Source: Chryseobacterium taichungense (lineage in GTDB: Bacteria > Bacteroidota > Bacteroidia > Flavobacteriales > Weeksellaceae). Taken from it: 64,000 nt of DNA. Location of the stretch: the NCBI RefSeq assembly GCF_900109935.1, contig NZ_FOBV01000004.1, positions 248,001-312,000 on the forward strand. Reading direction: 5' to 3'. Below the pieces are notes generated by a model that ran no database searches, had not been told where the DNA came from, and was given only the letters and a program-made list of their open reading frames with translations. Positions within the stretch are counted from its first letter, which is position 1, and each line of letters opens with the position of its first letter. Positions 18,969 through 27,808 of the stretch are shown piece by piece. Both the position numbers and the translations under genes were made by a program.

Positions 18969-20228
18969 ATGCTGGCTTTAAAAGCAGAAAACATATCGAA
19001 ACAGTACAGGATAGGACAGGTAGGCACCGGAACATTATCCCATGACCTCAACCGTATGTGGTATAAAATCAGAGGTAAAGAGGACCCTTATCTGAAAATA
19101 GGTGAGGTAAATGATCGTACTATAAAAGGAGAATCGGAATATGTATGGTCTTTGCGCAATATTAATTTTGAAATTGAGCAGGGAGATGCCGTTGGAATCA
19201 TCGGAAGAAATGGGGCGGGAAAGTCTACGCTCCTGAAACTTTTAAGCAAAGTAACAAAACCTACTACCGGAAAAATATATACCCGGGGCCGAATTGCATC
19301 GCTGTTAGAAGTAGGAACAGGTTTCCATCCGGAAATGACCGGAAGAGAAAATGTATTTCTTAACGGCGCCATTCTGGGCATGACCAGAAAAGAGATCAAT
19401 AGAAAATTTGATGAAATTGTAGATTTCTCCGGAGTAGAAAGATATATTGACACACCCGTGAAAAGATATTCTTCCGGAATGTATGTACGTCTTGCTTTTG
19501 CCGTTGCCGCTCATCTGGAATCTGAAATTCTGATTGTAGATGAGGTCCTGGCAGTGGGAGACGCAGAGTTTCAAAAAAAATGTCTGGGAAAAATGGGAGA
19601 TGTAACGAAAGGAGAAGGTAGGACGATCCTTTTTGTAAGCCATAATATGACTGCCATAAAAGAGCTTTGTAATAAGGGAATTCTTTTGAATCAAGGAAAA
19701 ATCACTTATCAGGGTGATATTCTAAAAACGATTATAGAATATCAAAAAAGCAGCACTAAGGAAAGCTCTTATCTCTACAACGGCAATTTGGATGATGCCA
19801 TAGGTAATGAAAATATAAGAATAAAAGAGTTTTCCGTATCTCCCATTTATGGAGAATTACTGGATATTGAATCAGGAGTACATGTTAAGCTTGTTTTTCA
19901 GAATTATTGCCAGAATATTAATCTTGACGCCACGTTTGAGCTGAAAAATTATGAAGAATTAGTCATTTTTCATGTAGGAAAGTTTTTGTCTGAGAACAAT
20001 GATTCAGAAATAGGCGAATACACCGTAGAATTTGATATCCCAGCCGGACTTTTAAATGCAGGAAATTATTATTTCAAACTGTATTTCGGAAAAGATCAAA
20101 AAATTCTTCTATTTGGAGTTGACAACTTTATAGGATTTGAAATAGAAAATGTAAAAGTTGGAACGATGACGTACATTTATCCCGGAATAACCAGACCAAA
20201 TTTTGAATATAAATTAAAAACACCATGA
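18969..20228 (+). CDS. Polysaccharide ABC exporter, ATPase with C-terminal domain (Wzt type)
   Basis: This ATPase powers polysaccharide export with the Wzm-type subunit. In the 419-residue protein the Walker A motif GRNGAGKST is at 79-87, the signature YSSGM at 167-171 and Walker B ILIVDE at 187-192, followed by the switch histidine in SHN. Residues from about 255 form an extra beta-sandwich-like domain. In characterised Wzt proteins of this length, such a domain binds the modified non-reducing end of the glycan, and that is inferred here. The stop overlaps the next start by 4 bases (ATGA), so translation with the ketoisomerase gene is probably coupled. Confidence 0.93.
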   Translation: MLALKAENISKQYRIGQVGTGTLSHDLNRMWYKIRGKEDPYLKIGEVNDRTIKGESEYVWSLRNINFEIEQGDAVGIIGRNGAGKSTLLKLLSKVTKPTTGKIYTRGRIASLLEVGTGFHPEMTGRENVFLNGAILGMTRKEINRKFDEIVDFSGVERYIDTPVKRYSSGMYVRLAFAVAAHLESEILIVDEVLAVGDAEFQKKCLGKMGDVTKGEGRTILFVSHNMTAIKELCNKGILLNQGKITYQGDILKTIIEYQKSSTKESSYLYNGNLDDAIGNENIRIKEFSVSPIYGELLDIESGVHVKLVFQNYCQNINLDATFELKNYEELVIFHVGKFLSENNDSEIGEYTVEFDIPAGLLNAGNYYFKLYFGKDQKILLFGVDNFIGFEIENVKVGTMTYIYPGITRPNFEYKLKTP

Positions 20229-20626
20229 TTCCCGAAAGAATACAACTTCCTAAAATATATGATAAAAGAGGAAACTTATCTTTTTTTGAGCATCCCAATC
20301 AATTACCTTTTGAAATCAGAAGAACGTATTGGATATATGACGTGCCGGGAGGAGAAGTAAGAGGAAGTCATGCCTTCAAAGAGCAGCAGGAATTTATTAT
20401 TGCTCTTTCAGGAAGTTTTGATGTTGTAATCCATGATGGAAAAGAAGAACAGAGATTTTCTTTAAACAGATCCTACTACGGATTATATATACCTAACATG
20501 TTTTGGAGAAGACTAGAAAATTTTTCTACAAATTCATTAGCATTGATCGTGTCTGACAAACATTATAATGAGCAAGATTATATAAGGGATTTTGAAGAAT
20601 TTAAAAATATGAACAATGAAAAATAA
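20225..20626 (+). CDS. WxcM-like dTDP-sugar 3,4-ketoisomerase family protein, copy 1
   Basis: The family (FdtA/QdtA/WxcM) are small cupins that move the keto group of dTDP-4-keto-6-deoxyglucose from C4 to C3. The 133-residue product matches over its length: KIYDKRGNLSFFE, the Arg-Arg-Thr-Tyr-Trp segment RRTYWIYDVPGGEVRG, and EFIIALSGSFDVVIHDG. In the active-site stretch it reads RGSHAFK, where the second histidine of the HxH pair found in copy 2 is phenylalanine. It overlaps the ATPase gene by 4 bases and copy 2 by 11 bases. It may differ in product stereochemistry or be a non-catalytic partner. Confidence 0.85.
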   Translation: MIPERIQLPKIYDKRGNLSFFEHPNQLPFEIRRTYWIYDVPGGEVRGSHAFKEQQEFIIALSGSFDVVIHDGKEEQRFSLNRSYYGLYIPNMFWRRLENFSTNSLALIVSDKHYNEQDYIRDFEEFKNMNNEK

Positions 20627-21041
20627 TATTTCTGTATTCAATTGTAATATTATTGATTTAGGCAAAATTAGTTTTAATGAAGGTAATCTTACCGTTGTTG
20701 AAAACGACTCTTTTTTTCCTTTTAGTGTAAAAAGAATTTTTTATCTGTATGATATCTCAGGAGGAGAAAGCAGAGGCGCTCACTCTCATAAGGAATGTCA
20801 CCAATTTTTGATTGCAGCAAGTGGGAGCTTTGAAATTTCCTTAGATGACGGCATATTCAAAAGGCATGTATTTCTCAATCGTCCCAATATTGGATTACAT
20901 ATTCCTCCCGGCATCTGGGCTTCAGAGATCAATTTTTCTTCCGGAGCTATTTGTCTGGTGCTTGCTTCTCATTTTTATAATGAAGCCGATTATATAAGAA
21001 ATTATGAAGAATTTAAAAATTATCAAAATGAAATTCAGTAA
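20616..21041 (+). CDS. WxcM-like dTDP-sugar 3,4-ketoisomerase family protein, copy 2
   Basis: This 141-residue cupin is a paralogue of the preceding gene. It has the same layout: VKRIFYLYDISGGESRG, then RGAHSHKE with both histidines of the HxH pair, FLIAASGSFEISLDDG, and the closing ADYIRNYEEFKN, which is nearly the same as in copy 1. It probably carries out the C4-to-C3 keto shift needed for a 3-amino sugar. The N-terminus is less like a classical FdtA (no KxxDxRG motif is clear). The gene overlaps both neighbours by 11-14 bases, a tightly coupled arrangement. Confidence 0.83.
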   Translation: MKNNISVFNCNIIDLGKISFNEGNLTVVENDSFFPFSVKRIFYLYDISGGESRGAHSHKECHQFLIAASGSFEISLDDGIFKRHVFLNRPNIGLHIPPGIWASEINFSSGAICLVLASHFYNEADYIRNYEEFKNYQNEIQ

Positions 21042-21807
21042 CAGAAACGTATCCATAAGTGATAAAGCAAAAATTGGTAAAAATGTAAAAATAGGTGACA
21101 ATACTGTAATCTATGACAACGTTACTATTGGTGACAATTCAATCATTGCTAATGATTGTATTATTGGAGAACCCCTTAATGATTATTATTTCAGAGATAA
21201 TTATGTAAATCCTGAAACAATCATTGGAGAAAATGCGTTAATAAGAAGTCATACGATCATATACGCCGGATCTCAGTTCGGCAACAGCTTCTCGACAGGG
21301 CACAGAGTCACGGTAAGAGAAAACTCAGTTTTTGGTAATAACTGCAGATTGGGAACCGTTACCGACATACAGGGGCATGTTACTTTTGGAAATAATTGCT
21401 GGCTTCACAGTAATGTACATATAGGCCAGAGATCTACAATAGGAAATTTTGTCTTTATTTATCCATATGTAGTATTTACAAATGATCCCACACCTCCTTC
21501 TGATATATGTATTGGTGCCACTGTAGGAGACTTTTCACAGATCGCAGTAGGCACTGTATTATTACCTGGAACAAAAATCGGAAAACATTGTTTAGTAGGT
21601 GCCCAATCTCTGATCGGAGGAAATTATGAAGACTATTCTTTAATAGTTGGTAATCCCGGAAAAAAAATCAAAGACGTACGCGAAATGAAATCAAGAGAAA
21701 CGGGAAAGTCACATTATCCATGGCCTTATAATTTTTCCAGAGCCATGCCTTGGGAAAAGGAAGGATTTGATAAATGGAAAAATGAAAACGGATACGAAAA
21801 CGATTAA
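21028..21807 (+). CDS. Left-handed beta-helix N-acetyltransferase (QdtC/FdtC-like)
   Basis: Hexapeptide repeats (ISDKAKIGKNVKIGDN, VTIGDNSIIAND and later turns through VGDFSQIAVGTVLLPGTKIG) form a left-handed beta-helix. The approximately 259-residue length and the place beside ketoisomerases and a DegT aminotransferase suggest it acetylates the amino group of a dTDP-3-amino-3,6-dideoxyhexose, as QdtC/FdtC do. The C-terminal tail (PWPYNFSRAMPWEKEGFDKW) is outside the helix. I chose the ATG at 21028, where homology starts (MKFSNRNVSIS). An in-frame ATG at 21004 would lengthen it by eight residues inside the previous gene. Confidence 0.85.
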   Translation: MKFSNRNVSISDKAKIGKNVKIGDNTVIYDNVTIGDNSIIANDCIIGEPLNDYYFRDNYVNPETIIGENALIRSHTIIYAGSQFGNSFSTGHRVTVRENSVFGNNCRLGTVTDIQGHVTFGNNCWLHSNVHIGQRSTIGNFVFIYPYVVFTNDPTPPSDICIGATVGDFSQIAVGTVLLPGTKIGKHCLVGAQSLIGGNYEDYSLIVGNPGKKIKDVREMKSRETGKSHYPWPYNFSRAMPWEKEGFDKWKNENGYEND

Positions 21808-21898
21808 ATACCACTAATTGACTATTGATAGATTTCAAACAATATTTCTTCCTGAATGAATTTGTACTCTAAAATTATCAAAATATCGACAACTAAAA

Positions 21899-22960
21899 AT
21901 GATTAAGCCTTTAACATCACTTAGATTCTTCTTTGCATTTTTTGTTTTTTTAAGTCATTTGTCTTATTTAAAAGAAAACAAAAATTATAAAGACCTATTT
22001 GAAGTTTTCTTTTCAGAAGGCTTTTTGGGAGTAAGCTTTTTCTTTATACTAAGTGGTTTTATACTTGCTCTGAATTATAGGAACAAATTTATCAATAAAA
22101 AAATTACTCTAAAAAAATTTTATATTGCCCGGCTTGCAAGAATTTATCCCTTGCATTTTATAACATTGCTTTTTTCTATCTCAGCTTTTTATAGTGGATA
22201 TAAAAATTTGCTATATAATGCCTTGCTACTTCAAAGTTACATACCAAATTCCAAAATTTTTTTTTCATATAATGCTCCCTCTTGGAGTATTTCAGATGAA
22301 ATGTTTTTTTATACATTATTTCCAGCTTTAGTTATTAATATATCTAAACTATCTAAATATTTCAAAATACTAATTTTAGCTGCATTTATATTTGTTGTTA
22401 TTTTCTTAAATATCACATTATTAGATGAAGTAAAAGCACATTATTGGTTATATATATCACCATTTGTAAGAATATTTGATTTCATTTTAGGGATTCTTTT
22501 ATTTGAAGTAATTATTTATCTTAAAAATACAAGCCCAAAACTAAAGCAATCGCTATTTAATTTTTTAGAAATAGGTGGTTTCATTATTCTTGTGATACTC
22601 CTTACATTTCATGATAATATTCCTGTACATTATAGATTTTCAATTTATTATTGGCTCCCTATGTGTATGATCATTTTAGGGGCATCAAGCTCTTTTATTT
22701 ATACAAAAACTACAACCTGGACGTCTAAGGTTCTTTCATGGAAATGTCTTGTATACTTAGGTGAAATAAGCTTTGCATTTTATATGACTCATTATTTAGT
22801 ATTGGCATATACAAATAATCTTAATTGGCTAATTGGACTACACCCTAAGAATCTTTCCTATGGGGTAGAAATGTTCATTATTACACTTGTTGTAAGTATA
22901 TTTTCTTTTGAATTTCTCGAAAAACCATTAAACAATAAAATAAAAAATTTATTTCCATGA
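21899..22960 (+). CDS. Acyltransferase family 3 membrane protein (O-acetylase type)
   Basis: The 353-residue product is an integral-membrane acyltransferase-3 protein with about ten hydrophobic segments. It starts with the family pattern [20 protein letters not shown], including the arginine and the catalytic-type histidine, continues with [18 protein letters not shown] and the RLARIYPLH motif, and has [13 protein letters not shown] near residue 130. Such proteins transfer acetyl or other acyl groups onto sugars at the membrane. A 91-base gap precedes it, but it overlaps the aminotransferase gene by 4 bases (ATGA). It is distinctly AT-richer than its neighbours, which may point to separate acquisition. 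Confidence 0.88.
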   Translation: MIKPLTSLRFFFAFFVFLSHLSYLKENKNYKDLFEVFFSEGFLGVSFFFILSGFILALNYRNKFINKKITLKKFYIARLARIYPLHFITLLFSISAFYSGYKNLLYNALLLQSYIPNSKIFFSYNAPSWSISDEMFFYTLFPALVINISKLSKYFKILILAAFIFVVIFLNITLLDEVKAHYWLYISPFVRIFDFILGILLFEVIIYLKNTSPKLKQSLFNFLEIGGFIILVILLTFHDNIPVHYRFSIYYWLPMCMIILGASSSFIYTKTTTWTSKVLSWKCLVYLGEISFAFYMTHYLVLAYTNNLNWLIGLHPKNLSYGVEMFIITLVVSIFSFEFLEKPLNNKIKNLFP

Positions 22961-24057
22961 TAAAATTCTTAGATCTCCAAAAAATAAATTTACTACATCA
23001 AGAAGAAATCGAAAAAAAAATTTCGCAGGTTTTTCAGTCTGGCTGGTATCTTATGGGGCAGGAAGTTTCGGCTTTCGAAAGCCATCTTTCTCATTATATA
23101 GGAACCCAAAATGCTATTGGTGTAGCTAACGGCTTAGATGCTTTGCGCCTTATCCTTCGCGGATATATTGAAATGGGAATAATGCAGAAAGGAGATGAGA
23201 TTCTTGTACCATCCAATACGTACATTGCTTCAATTCTTGCCATTTCAGATAATGGTTTGGTTCCTATTCTCATAGAACCTGATATTGATAATTATAATAT
23301 TGATATTGTAAAAATTGAAGAAAAGATTACCTCAAAAACAAAGGGAATTCTAATTGTTCATTTGTATGGACGAATTGTTTTCTCTGATAAGCTTACAGAC
23401 CTGGCAGAAAAATATCATTTAAAAATTATTGAAGACAATGCTCAGGCGATCGGCGCAGAGTGGAAAGGAAAAAAAACAGGTAACTTAGGAGATGCCGCCG
23501 GATTTAGCTTTTATCCGGGGAAAAATCTTGGTGCTTTGGGAGATGCTGGGGCAGTCACAACAAATGATGATAATTTAGCAAAAACCATCAGAGCATTGGC
23601 TAATTATGGATCTGATCAGAAATACGTAAATATATATCAGGGGCTCAACTCAAGATTAGATGAGATCCAAGCAGCTGTTTTAGGCGTTAAATTAAAATAT
23701 ATTGACGAAGAAAATACAATAAGGAAAAAAATTGCCAGAAAATATAATTTGAAAATCTCAAATCCAAAAATAATTCTTCCGGCAAATCCTGTTGACGAAA
23801 ATGAACATGTATGGCATGTATTTGTAGTCAGGTTACAAAACCGTGATAAATTTCAAAAATATATGACTGATAATGGCATCCAAACACTAATACATTATCC
23901 TATTCCACCTCATAAGCAACAAGCATATAAAGATTGGAACGGCTTATCATTTCCAATAAGTGAAAAGATTCATCAGGAAGTATTAAGCCTGCCTATATCT
24001 CCTGTAATGACCGAGGAAGAGACTGATAAAGTAATAGAAATTGTGAATCAATTTTAA
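22957..24057 (+). CDS. DegT/DnrJ/EryC1 sugar aminotransferase (FdtB/QdtB-like)
   Basis: A PLP-dependent aminotransferase of 366 residues that in this setting should aminate a dTDP-3-keto-6-deoxyhexose at C3. Visible are [17 protein letters not shown], the [16 protein letters not shown] segment, [12 protein letters not shown], the PLP aspartate region EDNAQAIGA, and the Schiff-base lysine Lys189 in [14 protein letters not shown]. The [13 protein letters not shown] motif follows. The specific NGLDALRL and YPGKNLGA patterns are those of the FdtB/QdtB branch. It partners with the ketoisomerases and the acetyltransferase upstream. Confidence 0.93.
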   Translation: MIKFLDLQKINLLHQEEIEKKISQVFQSGWYLMGQEVSAFESHLSHYIGTQNAIGVANGLDALRLILRGYIEMGIMQKGDEILVPSNTYIASILAISDNGLVPILIEPDIDNYNIDIVKIEEKITSKTKGILIVHLYGRIVFSDKLTDLAEKYHLKIIEDNAQAIGAEWKGKKTGNLGDAAGFSFYPGKNLGALGDAGAVTTNDDNLAKTIRALANYGSDQKYVNIYQGLNSRLDEIQAAVLGVKLKYIDEENTIRKKIARKYNLKISNPKIILPANPVDENEHVWHVFVVRLQNRDKFQKYMTDNGIQTLIHYPIPPHKQQAYKDWNGLSFPISEKIHQEVLSLPISPVMTEEETDKVIEIVNQF

Positions 24058-24094
24058 CTTTTTAATTTGATAAAGATAAAATTTAAGAAATCTT

Positions 24095-25015
24095 ATGTTT
24101 CAAATACCACTTGTTTCAATTCTATGTCTTTGTTATAACCAGGAAAGGTTTATAACAGAATCGCTCGAAAGCATAAAATCCCAAACATATAGTAATATTG
24201 AGATTTTAATCTGTGACGATTTTTCTAAAGACCATTCTGTAGAAGTAATCAATAATTGGATTAAAAACAATTCACAACTAAATATCCAATTCATCAGTCA
24301 TAAAGAAAATCAGGGTATCTGCAAGTCTTTAAACGAACTGCTGAATCTCTCAAAAGGAAAATATACCATCACCATAGCATTAGATGATTTGATGGAAGGT
24401 GATAAAGTGGAACGACATGTTAAAATTCTTGAAAACTCCTCTCCAAATGAAGCTTTAGTATTTTCAAATGCTTACTTAATAGATGATCATTCGGTACGGT
24501 TTCAAAATACATTTATCCCCTATTTTCATAAATATTTAAGTCTTGAGTCCGGGAACTTTTATGAAACATTGCTTAATGATAATTTCATTCCTGCCATGTC
24601 ATGTGTCACGAAATCCTCTTTGATAAAGGATATTGGAGGATGGGATGAAACATTAACCTTCGAAGATTACGATATGTGGTTAAGGTTAAGTGAAAAGTAT
24701 GATTTTATCTATGATGATTATACATCTTGTAGCTATAGAATACATGCTACAAACTCCCATAAAAAGAAAGATTTTTTAAATGCTTCTTTTTTTGATATTT
24801 ATTTAAAACACAAAGAACAGCCAGTCATGAAAAAAAAAATTTTACAGCTTATACATCAGGCATATAAAGAAAACAAATTGACAGAAAATCATAAAAACTA
24901 CCTTAAAGAACTTGATAATAAAACACTTACAGAAAAATTAATCTTGAATAATGCAGGAAATTTCACTTATCATGCATTGCTTTTTTTTCAAAAAATTTAT
25001 TATAAAAGTTGGTAA
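24095..25015 (+). CDS. Glycosyltransferase family 2
   Basis: A 306-residue GT-A enzyme beginning PLVSILCLCYNQERFITESL, with the first aspartate pair in ILICDDFSKDHS and a metal-site-like ALDDLM near residue 94 in place of the more usual DADD. GGWDETLTFEDYDMWLRLSE near 185-205 is the acceptor/catalytic-base region (ED). It adds one sugar to the repeat unit or core; donor and linkage cannot be told. It is less like the three paralogous GT2 enzymes further downstream. Confidence 0.9.
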   Translation: MFQIPLVSILCLCYNQERFITESLESIKSQTYSNIEILICDDFSKDHSVEVINNWIKNNSQLNIQFISHKENQGICKSLNELLNLSKGKYTITIALDDLMEGDKVERHVKILENSSPNEALVFSNAYLIDDHSVRFQNTFIPYFHKYLSLESGNFYETLLNDNFIPAMSCVTKSSLIKDIGGWDETLTFEDYDMWLRLSEKYDFIYDDYTSCSYRIHATNSHKKKDFLNASFFDIYLKHKEQPVMKKKILQLIHQAYKENKLTENHKNYLKELDNKTLTEKLILNNAGNFTYHALLFFQKIYYKSW

Positions 25016-25032
25016 GAATATAAAAACATAAA

Positions 25033-26151
25033 ATGGAAACAAAAGCCCGAGCCATAGCATATTATCTCCCTCAATACTATCCTATTCCCGAAAATGATGA
25101 ATGGTGGGAAAAGGGCTTCACGGAATGGACGAATGTAACAAAAGCTAAACCACTCTTTCCAGGGCACTATCAGCCGAATCTGCCTTCGGAGCTAGGGTTC
25201 TATGATCTCAGAGTTCCTGAAGTAAGAATACAACAGGCACAACTTGCAAAAGAACACGGAATTGAAGGATTTTGCTATTGGCATTATTGGTTTGGGAATG
25301 GAAAAAGGATTCTGGAACGTATTTTTAAGGAAGTACTGGAAACAGGAAGTCCGGATTTCCCATTTTGTCTTGCCTGGGCCAATGAAACATGGAAAGGAAT
25401 ATGGCACGGATTGGATAATCAAATTCTTGCCGAACAAAAATATCCTGGAACAGAAGATTATATCGCCCATTTTTATGAATTATTACCCGCATTTCAGGAT
25501 AAAAGATATATTCGGGTTAATAACAAACCCCTGTTTGTTATTTACAAACCCCTTGATATTCCTGATATAGGTTTTTTCATGGATTTGTGGAATTCTTTAG
25601 CCAAAGAAAATGCCCTGGAAGGGATTTATTTCGTAGGACATCTTTTCGACTACAGAAGATATCAGGAAGTTTTGAATCTCGGCTTGGACGCCGTAAACGT
25701 TGTTCGAATGAATGAGGTTCAACGTCAACTGCCAAAACCTAAGCTTAGTTTCAAAGAAAAATTTAAATATAAACTTAAAAATATTCCTACAAATCTTCCT
25801 GTCTATCAATACAAAGATGCCATAAATGTTTTGTTGGGCGAGGAATCAAAAAAAGACCATATTATTCCTACTGCTTTCCCGAACTGGGATCACTCCCCCC
25901 GAAGCAAAGGAAAAACACTGATTCTTCATGATTCTACACCCGATCTTTTCAGAAAACATATACGTCAAGCAATTAAGCTGGTAGAAAGCAAACCGAAAGA
26001 CGAGAATATTATTTTTATAAAATCCTGGAATGAATGGGCTGAGGGAAATTACCTGGAACCTGACCGTAGATATGGTAGAAAATATTTGGAAGTATTAAAA
26101 GAAGAAAATACAAAAGAAGATGACCATTACAGTAATAATCCCGGTTTATAA
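25033..26151 (+). CDS. WbsX/GH99-like domain protein
   Basis: This 372-residue protein matches the WbsX family, found in O-antigen and capsule loci and distantly related to glycoside hydrolase family 99. Typical are AIAYYLPQYYPIPENDEWWE near the start, GFTEWTNVTKAKPLFPGHYQ, the GFCYWHYWFGNGKRILE segment, LAWANETWKGIW, and KSWNEWAEGNYLEPD near the end. Whether it trims, transfers or only binds glycans is not established for the family to my knowledge. Its last 32 bases overlap the next glycosyltransferase gene in another frame, so the two are probably coupled. Confidence 0.88.
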   Translation: METKARAIAYYLPQYYPIPENDEWWEKGFTEWTNVTKAKPLFPGHYQPNLPSELGFYDLRVPEVRIQQAQLAKEHGIEGFCYWHYWFGNGKRILERIFKEVLETGSPDFPFCLAWANETWKGIWHGLDNQILAEQKYPGTEDYIAHFYELLPAFQDKRYIRVNNKPLFVIYKPLDIPDIGFFMDLWNSLAKENALEGIYFVGHLFDYRRYQEVLNLGLDAVNVVRMNEVQRQLPKPKLSFKEKFKYKLKNIPTNLPVYQYKDAINVLLGEESKKDHIIPTAFPNWDHSPRSKGKTLILHDSTPDLFRKHIRQAIKLVESKPKDENIIFIKSWNEWAEGNYLEPDRRYGRKYLEVLKEENTKEDDHYSNNPGL

Positions 26152-27061
26152 TGCTGAAAACTTCATTGAGAAGGCAGTAAATTCTGTGACGCAGTTCCCG
26201 GAAGTCAGAGAAATACTGCTGATTGATGACGGTTCAAAGGACAACTCTCTTGAGATATGCAGAGAAATTGCTGAATATCATAAAATTGTAAAAGTTCTTC
26301 AACATCCGGATCAGAAAAATCATGGGGTGTCTGCCACAAGAAACTTGGGGATGGATATGGCGACATCTGAATTTATCACTTTTCTTGACGCCGATGATTA
26401 TTACCTCTCAAACAGATTCGATGCAGAAAGGGAATATTTTAAAGATCCCATAATAGAAGGGGTTTACGGCGCCATTTCAACAGAATTTGTTACAGAAAAA
26501 GGAAGAGAAATATATTTGGAAAAATTTCTTAATGATGATCTTACCACAGTTTATCAGGAAGCTGAAGGTCTTGATGTTTTCAAAGGTTTGTCTGAAATCA
26601 ATAAAGAGCATGGAACATTTTTTTCCATGATTGCTCTTACCATTAGGAAAACAGCTTTGCAAAGAACAGGGCTAAGACTTAATGAAAAGCTAAAAATAAG
26701 TGAAGATAAAGATTTTATTGTAAAACTTTCTTATCTCACTTACCTGAAATCCGGCTTTATCACTAGGCCTGTTGCTGTACGGACAGGACATGAAAACAAT
26801 ACCATTACCAAGATCAGAAATTATTCCTCAGATTACTTTTATCATCAGTCCCTCATTTTTGAGTCACTTTACCGGTGGGCAAAAAAACAGCAGAAAATGC
26901 CTCAAGAAGCACTTGAAATTTTTAGGTATAAATATTTATCATCCAAAATTGCCTCTATGAAAGGAATTGAAAAGTATTGTAATTATATCAGATATGTATT
27001 ATTCAATCCTAAACTTCTAAAAACAAGATATCGGTATTACGCCCTCAAAAACAATCACTGA
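26120..27061 (+). CDS. Glycosyltransferase family 2, paralogue A
   Basis: A 313-residue GT-A glycosyltransferase with TVIIPVYNAENFIEKAVNSV at the start, LLIDDGSKDNSLEIC, GVSATRNLGMDMA and the metal-binding FLDADDYYLSNRF near residue 90. It shares RFxAExExFKDP and the C-terminal LLKTRYRYYALK with two later GT2 genes, so the three come from duplication. The ATG lies inside the preceding gene (32-base overlap); the motif begins immediately after it, so no later start is possible. Confidence 0.92.
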   Translation: MTITVIIPVYNAENFIEKAVNSVTQFPEVREILLIDDGSKDNSLEICREIAEYHKIVKVLQHPDQKNHGVSATRNLGMDMATSEFITFLDADDYYLSNRFDAEREYFKDPIIEGVYGAISTEFVTEKGREIYLEKFLNDDLTTVYQEAEGLDVFKGLSEINKEHGTFFSMIALTIRKTALQRTGLRLNEKLKISEDKDFIVKLSYLTYLKSGFITRPVAVRTGHENNTITKIRNYSSDYFYHQSLIFESLYRWAKKQQKMPQEALEIFRYKYLSSKIASMKGIEKYCNYIRYVLFNPKLLKTRYRYYALKNNH

Positions 27062-27097
27062 TAACTTAAAAATATAAACTTAAAAAACACAAATACT

Positions 27098-27766
27098 ATG
27101 ATAATTGGAAATGGCATGCTGGCCAATGCATTAAGAAAATATGACAGAGATGACGTTGTATTTTTTGCTTCAGGAGTTTCAAATTCCCAGGAAACAAATA
27201 GATCAGAATTTGAAAGGGAACTTTCTCTGCTGTACTCTACGTCAGATCAATACAAAGACAAAAAGCTGATTTATTTTTCGACCTGCAGCATGTATGATAA
27301 TTCTAAATCTGACAGTCTTTACGTACAACACAAAATCAATATAGAACATATCATCTCTGAAGTTTACAAGGACTTTTTAATTTTTAGAATTGGAAATGCC
27401 GTTGGTAAAGGCGGAAATCCTAATACTCTGATTAATTTCCTGAAAAGTGCCATTGAAACCAATAAAAAAATTACACTCCATAAAAATGCCGGAAGAATCC
27501 TGGTAAGCGTCGATGATATTGCAGAATTTGTTTCAAATGCCTTAATGCAGTTTAAAAATCAACATATTGACTTTGCGTATCCTTATCAATATAAGCCACT
27601 GGAAATTGTATCCGGAATGGAAAATTATTTAGGCAGAAAGGCAAATTATGAAATTATAGACGAAGGAGCCTTATATGAAATGGAGTTTGACAGGATCATT
27701 AAAGATTATTTCAGAGATATATCGCCATCAGAATATTTAGATAAAATCTTTAAAAGCCACTTATAA
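27098..27766 (+). CDS. NAD(P)-dependent sugar epimerase/reductase-like protein
   Basis: A short 222-residue SDR-type protein. It has a compact Rossmann motif right at the start (IIGNGMLANAL, glycine-rich G-N-G-M-L-A), a serine in YFSTCSMYD, and the catalytic YVQHK (YxxxK). Later come FRIGNAVGKGG and VSVDDIAEFVSNAL, as in extended SDR sugar reductases. It is shorter than classical epimerases (about 300 residues). It probably alters a nucleotide or lipid-linked sugar of this locus; the substrate is unknown. It lies between a GT2 gene and asnB. Confidence 0.8.
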   Translation: MIIGNGMLANALRKYDRDDVVFFASGVSNSQETNRSEFERELSLLYSTSDQYKDKKLIYFSTCSMYDNSKSDSLYVQHKINIEHIISEVYKDFLIFRIGNAVGKGGNPNTLINFLKSAIETNKKITLHKNAGRILVSVDDIAEFVSNALMQFKNQHIDFAYPYQYKPLEIVSGMENYLGRKANYEIIDEGALYEMEFDRIIKDYFRDISPSEYLDKIFKSHL

Positions 27767-27808
27767 AGATCTTGAAAGCGAATTATAAATCATTAATAAA
27801 TACATTTT

